Part shown: piece by piece, positions 6,722 to 10,879 of the stretch
Layout of the letters: the number at the start of each line of letters is the position of its first letter
Position numbering within the stretch: position 1 is the stretch's first letter
Made by a program: the position numbers and the translations under genes
Notes under the pieces: generated by a model
The model's input: only the letters and a program-made list of their open reading frames with translations
Told to the model about the DNA's origin: nothing
Databases searched by the model: none
Origin: Acidobacteriota bacterium
GTDB lineage: Bacteria; Acidobacteriota; Terriglobia; Terriglobales; Acidobacteriaceae
Assembly: GCA_021810735.1 (NCBI GenBank)
Contig: JAJZIF010000081.1
Location: forward strand, 1-10,879
Direction: 5' to 3'
Length of the DNA stretch: 10,879 nt

Positions 6722-9700
6722 CTATGTGGCTTCGCCCATCGCGTCATGCAGAGTGTCGCGCTGCTTTCCCATCGCTCGCAGCCGCAAACGATCCATATAG
6801 AGATAGATCACCGGAGTGGTATACAGCGTCAGCGCCTGACTGACAATCAATCCTCCGACGATGGTAATCCCCAGCGGCCGCCGCAACTCCGAGCCGGTGC
6901 CTGTGCCGAACGCCAGCGGCAATGCGCCGAACAAGGCCGCCATGGTCGTCATCAAAATCGGGCGGAAGCGCAGCATGCACGCTTCAAAGATCGCATCGGA
7001 GGTGTTCATGCCTCTCTCGCGCTCAGCCACCAGCGCAAAGTCGATCATCATAATAGCGTTCTTCTTCACGATGCCGATCAGCAGCACGATTCCAATAATC
7101 GAAATTACGTTCAAATCGATCTTGAACAGCATCAGCGCCAGCATCGCCCCTACGCTCGCCGATGGCAGCGTGGAGATGATCGTCAACGGATGCACCAGAC
7201 TTTCATAGAGGATGCCGAGAACGATGTACACCGCCAGCAGCGCCGTGATCACCAGAATAGGCTCCGTCTTCAAAGACTGCTGATACGCCTCGAGCGTGCC
7301 GGCAAAGAAGCCGTGCAGGGTGGAAGGCGTGTTCAGCTTCCGCTGCATTTGGGCAATCATCCGCGTGGCATCGCTCAACGACAAGCCCGGCGCAAGATTG
7401 AACGACAGGGTCACCGATGGGAACAGCCCGGTATGGTTCACTTGCAGTGGCGTGGTGTTCGCTCGGGCGATGGCGACGGCGCTCAGCGGCGCGACGCCAC
7501 GGATGTTGGCGGATGGATAGATGTAATTGAGCCCTTCTGGAGACTGCCAGAATTGGGGCGCTGCCTCCATTACTACGTAGTACTGGTTCAATTGCGTATA
7601 GATAAGCGATACCTCGGACTGGCCAAATGCGCCGTACAGGCTGGAATCCAGTGACTGGGAAGTGAGGCCGAGTCTGGCCGCGGTGGCGCGGTCATAGGTG
7701 ACATATTCCTCCAGGCCTCCATTTTGCTGGTCCGTGTTCACGTCCTGAAAGCCCGGAAGCTCTTGCATGTTTGCCAGCAGAATGGGGCCCCATTTGGACA
7801 GGTCCGTCACGCTGTCCGATTGCAGCGTGTATTGATACAGGGCATTGCTCATGCGGCCCCCGATGCGCAAGTCCTGCGCAGCCTGTAGAAATGCGGAGGC
7901 GACGGGCAGCCGATTCAGCTTGGGCCGCAGACGGTTGATGATCTGTGCCGCGCCGATCTTGCGCACATCCAGCGGCTTCAGGGCGATGTAAATGAAACCG
8001 CCATTGCCGGAACGCACGAAAGCCATCACATTCGCCACCGCGGGATCGGCTTTGATCACATTCACCAACTGCTTCACAGAGTCGTCCATCACAGCAAACG
8101 ACGCATCTTGCGGACCCTGTATGCCGCCGATGAGCGCTCCTGTGTCCTGCTGCGGGAAAAATCCCTTGGGAATTTTGATCACCACCGCCACATTCAGCGC
8201 GACGACCAACAGAAGCACGATCAGGGTTAGAAACGGATTGTCCAGCACCCAGGTGAGCGAGTGCCGATAGATCGCCAGCATTCCGTCGAAGACCTTTTCA
8301 CTCGCCCGGTACACATTTCCATGCTTTTCCTTTGCGGGCTCTTTCAAAATATAGGCGCACATCATGGGTGTAGTGGTCAGCGAGATGATCATCGAGATGA
8401 GAATGGCGGTCGACAGGGTGATGGCGAATTCGCGGAAAAGGCGGCCCACGATCCCGCCCATCAACAGGATTGGAATGAAGACCGCGATCAGCGACATGCT
8501 GATGGTGAATATCGTCGGCCCTATCTCCCGCGATCCCTGCAGCGCCGCGGCCAGAGGCGCCATCCCCGCTTCCAGATGGCGCGAAATGTTTTCCATCACT
8601 ACGATGGCGTCGTCCACGACAAACCCGGTGGAAATAGTCAGCGCCATCAGCGACAGATTGTCCAGGCTGTACCCGAACAGATACATCACCGCGAAGGTGC
8701 CGATCAACGACACAGGAACGGCGACGCCTGGAATCAGCGTGGAGTGCCAGTTGCGCAGAAACACAAAGACCACCAGGATTACCAGGACGACCGAGACGAC
8801 CAGCGTTTGCTCCACGTTGTTGATGGAGGCTTTGATCGTCGTCGTGCGGTCCAGCACCACCGTGGTGTCAATTCCTTGGGGCATCACGGCCCGCAGAAAT
8901 GGCAGCTGACTGCGGATCAGCGCATTGGTCGTAATAATATTGGCGCCGGGCTGACGGTAGATGATGATCGTGACCGAAGGAATTCCATTCAGATACCCGG
9001 CATTGCGGATGTCCTGCGCGGCGTTTGCGACAGTGGCAACGTCGGACAACCGGACAGCCAGGCCGTTATGATAGCCCACGATGAGCGGCTTGTATTGGTC
9101 CGCTTTGGAAATCTGGTCGTTGTCTAAGATGTCCGCCGTCACCGCGCCGTCGGCAAGCTGCCCCTTCGCCAGGTCGGAGTTCTGCAGGCTCAAAATCGAC
9201 TGAATATTGCCAAGCGTCAGTCCATAGCTGTTGAGCTGCGTGGGATTTACGTCCACGCGCACCGCCGGCAGCGAAGCTCCGCCCACCACCACCTGTCCGA
9301 CCCCGGGAATCTGGGAGAGCTTTTGCTCCAGGATGGTCGACGCTTCGTCGTACATCTTTTCCTTGTCGTACTTGTTCGAGGTCAGTCCAATGATCATGAT
9401 CGGCGCGTCGGCGGGATTGGTCAGGCGCCAGGTTGGATTGGACGGCAGGTTTGTCGGCAAATAGGTGCGCGCCGCATTGATCCCCGCCTGCACATCGCGG
9501 GCCGCGCCATTGATGTCCCGGCTCAGGTCGAATTGCAAGGTGACTTGGGTGGAGCCGAGCTGGCTGGAGGAAGTCATCTCGGTAATTCCGGCGATATGGC
9601 CGAACTGCCGCTCCAACGGAGTGGCGACGGACGATGCCATGATGCGGGCGCTCGCGCCCGGCAGCGATGCCTGGATCGAGATGGTGGGGAAGTCGATTTG

Positions 9701-9814
9701 CGGCAACGGTGAGACCGGCAGCACGGTGTACGCGATGGCCCCGGCAATCGCAATGGCAATCGTCAGTAGCGTGGTCGCTACCGGTCGTCGGATGAATGGT
9801 TCGGAGAAGTTCAT
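6722..9814 (-). CDS. RND multidrug efflux pump, MdtC-like subunit
   Basis: This full-length HAE-1 type RND transporter has 1030 residues (family about 1020-1060). It is closest in appearance to MdtC: FIRRPVATTLL, LPVSPLPQIDFP, SLPGASARIMASSVATPLER, MTSSSQLGST and RDINGAARDVQAGINAA in the first 120 residues. It has the expected TM1 (about 12-32), a first periplasmic porter loop, TM2-6 (about 336-490), GFFPQQDTG (551-559) after TM7, a second periplasmic loop, and TM8-12 (from about 854). The proton-relay residues are present: D401 and D402 in TM4 (GFVVDDAIVVMENISRH) and a lysine at about 918 in TM10 (GIVKKNAIMMIDFAL). In the cell it would pair with the upstream MdtB-like subunit to expel drugs or other amphiphiles using the proton gradient. 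Its ATG shares ATGA with the stop of that gene, with GGAG 5 bases upstream, so translation is coupled. E. coli MdtABC exports bile salts and novobiocin; the substrate here is unknown. Confidence 0.94.
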   Translation of the reverse strand: MNFSEPFIRRPVATTLLTIAIAIAGAIAYTVLPVSPLPQIDFPTISIQASLPGASARIMASSVATPLERQFGHIAGITEMTSSSQLGSTQVTLQFDLSRDINGAARDVQAGINAARTYLPTNLPSNPTWRLTNPADAPIMIIGLTSNKYDKEKMYDEASTILEQKLSQIPGVGQVVVGGASLPAVRVDVNPTQLNSYGLTLGNIQSILSLQNSDLAKGQLADGAVTADILDNDQISKADQYKPLIVGYHNGLAVRLSDVATVANAAQDIRNAGYLNGIPSVTIIIYRQPGANIITTNALIRSQLPFLRAVMPQGIDTTVVLDRTTTIKASINNVEQTLVVSVVLVILVVFVFLRNWHSTLIPGVAVPVSLIGTFAVMYLFGYSLDNLSLMALTISTGFVVDDAIVVMENISRHLEAGMAPLAAALQGSREIGPTIFTISMSLIAVFIPILLMGGIVGRLFREFAITLSTAILISMIISLTTTPMMCAYILKEPAKEKHGNVYRASEKVFDGMLAIYRHSLTWVLDNPFLTLIVLLLVVALNVAVVIKIPKGFFPQQDTGALIGGIQGPQDASFAVMDDSVKQLVNVIKADPAVANVMAFVRSGNGGFIYIALKPLDVRKIGAAQIINRLRPKLNRLPVASAFLQAAQDLRIGGRMSNALYQYTLQSDSVTDLSKWGPILLANMQELPGFQDVNTDQQNGGLEEYVTYDRATAARLGLTSQSLDSSLYGAFGQSEVSLIYTQLNQYYVVMEAAPQFWQSPEGLNYIYPSANIRGVAPLSAVAIARANTTPLQVNHTGLFPSVTLSFNLAPGLSLSDATRMIAQMQRKLNTPSTLHGFFAGTLEAYQQSLKTEPILVITALLAVYIVLGILYESLVHPLTIISTLPSASVGAMLALMLFKIDLNVISIIGIVLLIGIVKKNAIMMIDFALVAERERGMNTSDAIFEACMLRFRPILMTTMAALFGALPLAFGTGTGSELRRPLGITIVGGLIVSQALTLYTTPVIYLYMDRLRLRAMGKQRDTLHDAMGEAT

Positions 9815-9823
9815 GCCGGCTCC
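9811..9823 (-). promoter_or_regulatory. ATGA translational-coupling junction with embedded ribosome site
   Basis: The stop of the MdtB-like gene (TGA, 9813-9811) and the start of the MdtC-like gene (ATG, 9814-9812) share four bases. GGAG at 9823-9820, within the last codons of the upstream gene, sits 5 bases before the ATG. This arrangement supports equal production of the two pump subunits. Confidence 0.8.
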
Positions 9824-10879
9824 GTCGTCTGCGGCTCGTTGCCGGTCTTTGGCTGGCCCGAAGAGCGTGAAAATCTTTGCGCCAGATTGTCGAAGAAAAT
9901 ATAGATGACCGGCGTCGTGTACAGCGTCAGCACCTGGCTCAACAGCAGGCCGCCCACCATCGCAATTCCCAAAGGCCGCCGGATTTCCGACCCGTAGCCC
10001 CGGCCAAAGGCGAGAGGGATTCCCGCCAGCAGCGCCGCCATCGTGGTCATCATGATGGGACGGAAACGCAGCAGGCAGGCATCATAGATGGCGTCGGTTG
10101 CATTTTTCCCGTGTTGCCGCTCTCCTTCCAGCGCAAAGTCGACCATCATGATGCCGTTCTTCTTCACAATGCCGATCAGAAGAATGATTCCGATGATGGC
10201 AACCACGCTCAGGTCCTCATGAAACAAAATCAGCGCCAGCAGCGCGCCCACGCCCGCCGACGGCAGTGTGGAAAGAATGGTGATCGGATGAATAAAGCTT
10301 TCGTACAGCACCCCGAGCACGATATACACCGCCACCAGCGCAGCCAGAATCAGCAGCGCTTCATTCGAAAGTGAACCCTCGAATGCAGCCGCCGTTCCCT
10401 GAAAGGCCGCCTGCACGGTGACCGGCATATGCAGATTTTCCTGCACCTTTTCAATGGCGGTGATGGCGTCGCCAAGGGCCGCATTCGGCGCCAGATTGAA
10501 TGAGACGGTCGCCGCCGGGAATTGCCCCTGATGGGTGATCGAGAGCGCCTCCGTGTCGTTGACAAAATGGCTGAATGCGCTCAAGGGAACAGCATTGTTC
10601 AGGACCGTGCTGGTGATCGTGTTGACTGAACTCGACCCGGGCGTACCGGTGCTCGGGGCGTTCAAGGCATTCGTGGGCGGGTTCAGTATTCCGGAGGATG
10701 GCGTGTAGAGCACCCCCGTCGTGGTCGCATTCGAGCCGGCCGATGCCGACGCAGACGATGCGAAGGTAGACACCGCTCCTGCCCCCGATGTACCCGTGGA
10801 TGCTCCCGCCTGAAGGTAGATTTTGCTCAGCTTTTCCGGATCTTTCTGGAACTGCGGCTGCGCCTCCAGAATCACGTGG
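9811..10879 (-). CDS. RND multidrug efflux pump, MdtB-like subunit (C-terminal third, cut by window edge)
   Basis: The window holds the last 356 or so codons of a second RND pump. The frame enters from the right edge; the codon at 10875-10873 is GTG but is an internal valine in HVILEAQPQFQKDPEKL, which matches the MdtB-family sequence before the docking-domain hairpin, so it is not a start. Next comes an unusual low-complexity insertion, then AVPLSAFSHF, the rest of the porter domain (FPAATVSFNLAP) and TM8-12: LAALVAVYIVLGVLYESFIHP, the TM10 proton-relay motif GIVKKNGIMMVDFAL, RFRPIMMTTMAALLAGIPLAFG and LTLYTTPVIYIFFD. The protein ends with a short hydrophilic tail (SRSSGQPKTGNEPQTTEPA). It is paralogous to the downstream pump, and the MdtB-MdtC-channel order is that of the mdtABC-type exporter. 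The missing partner, a membrane-fusion protein, is expected further upstream, outside the window. Confidence 0.92.
   Translation of the reverse strand, partial: HVILEAQPQFQKDPEKLSKIYLQAGASTGTSGAGAVSTFASSASASAGSNATTTGVLYTPSSGILNPPTNALNAPSTGTPGSSSVNTITSTVLNNAVPLSAFSHFVNDTEALSITHQGQFPAATVSFNLAPNAALGDAITAIEKVQENLHMPVTVQAAFQGTAAAFEGSLSNEALLILAALVAVYIVLGVLYESFIHPITILSTLPSAGVGALLALILFHEDLSVVAIIGIILLIGIVKKNGIMMVDFALEGERQHGKNATDAIYDACLLRFRPIMMTTMAALLAGIPLAFGRGYGSEIRRPLGIAMVGGLLLSQVLTLYTTPVIYIFFDNLAQRFSRSSGQPKTGNEPQTTEPA
10591..10809 (-). other. Low-complexity Ser/Thr/Ala/Gly-rich insertion within the MdtB-like pump
   Basis: Between the conserved segments EKLSKIYLQ and VPLSAFSHF lie about 73 residues made largely of Ser (15), Thr (13), Ala, Gly and Asn, with several prolines and no Asp, Glu, Lys, Arg or His at all. 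The paralogue next door crosses the same place in about ten residues (IYPSANIRGVAPLSA). By comparison with AcrB this site is in the C-terminal docking subdomain on the periplasmic crown, near where the membrane-fusion protein and channel meet the pump. The frame is open through the insertion and rejoins the conserved sequence exactly, so it is translated and not a frameshift artefact. The composition suggests a flexible, probably disordered loop. Confidence 0.75.

Noticed and set aside
6640..6747. N-terminal extension of the channel protein to 6747
   Set aside because: It would overlap the pump gene and put 36 residues before an already sufficient lipoprotein signal; ATG 6639 has its own AGGA site.
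6623..7654. Open plus-strand frame of 343 codons opposite the MdtC-like gene
   Set aside because: Antisense shadow; Gln/Arg/His-rich product with no domain, while the opposite strand is strongly conserved RND sequence.
8261..9127. Open plus-strand frame of 288 codons opposite the MdtC-like gene
   Set aside because: Antisense shadow of a conserved RND pump, same composition artefact.

Overview
The window looks like a chromosomal segment of a Gram-negative bacterium: it carries two RND inner-membrane pumps, a lipoprotein outer-membrane channel and a secreted hydrolase. Base composition is moderately GC-rich (estimated by eye at 55-60%). Gene content, a BlaI/MecI-type operator and the style of the proteins suggest an acidobacterium (Terriglobia-like). 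That assignment is an inference from general familiarity, not a database match.

Layout. Positions 1-405 hold no convincing gene but contain the most striking non-coding signal: a 38-bp near-perfect palindrome (79-116) and a third copy of its arm (208-227), all fitting the BlaI/MecI operator pattern TACTACA-nn-TGTAGTA. A plus-strand gene (406-1560) encodes a stand-alone GlmS-type sugar-phosphate isomerase/deaminase (two SIS domains, no glutaminase domain). Everything from 1575 to the right edge is on the minus strand and reads right to left: a partial MdtB-like RND pump (9811-10879), an MdtC-like RND pump (6722-9814), a NodT/OprM-type outer-membrane channel lipoprotein (5083-6639), a PuuP-like APC amine/amino-acid permease (3670-5028) and a secreted CocE/NonD (S15-type) hydrolase (1575-3548). 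The plus-strand gene and the hydrolase gene converge with only 14 bp between them.

How the genes work together. The two RND genes overlap by four bases (ATGA) and are followed by their outer-membrane channel, so this is an MdtABC-TolC-like tripartite exporter with a heteromeric pump. The membrane-fusion protein is not in the window and would be expected beyond the right edge. The permease follows the channel after 54 bp and the hydrolase follows after a further 121 bp. They may be co-transcribed with the exporter or form a separate module in which a periplasmic or secreted hydrolase frees an amine or amino acid that the permease imports (inference).

Points most worth a second look: the BlaI/MecI-like palindrome cluster; the uncharged Ser/Thr/Ala/Gly-rich insertion of about 65-73 residues in the docking-domain region of the first RND pump, absent from its partner; and the glutaminase-less GlmS homologue, which keeps all the isomerase catalytic residues. 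I see no CRISPR array, tRNA, rRNA, insertion sequence or clearly novel multi-gene system.
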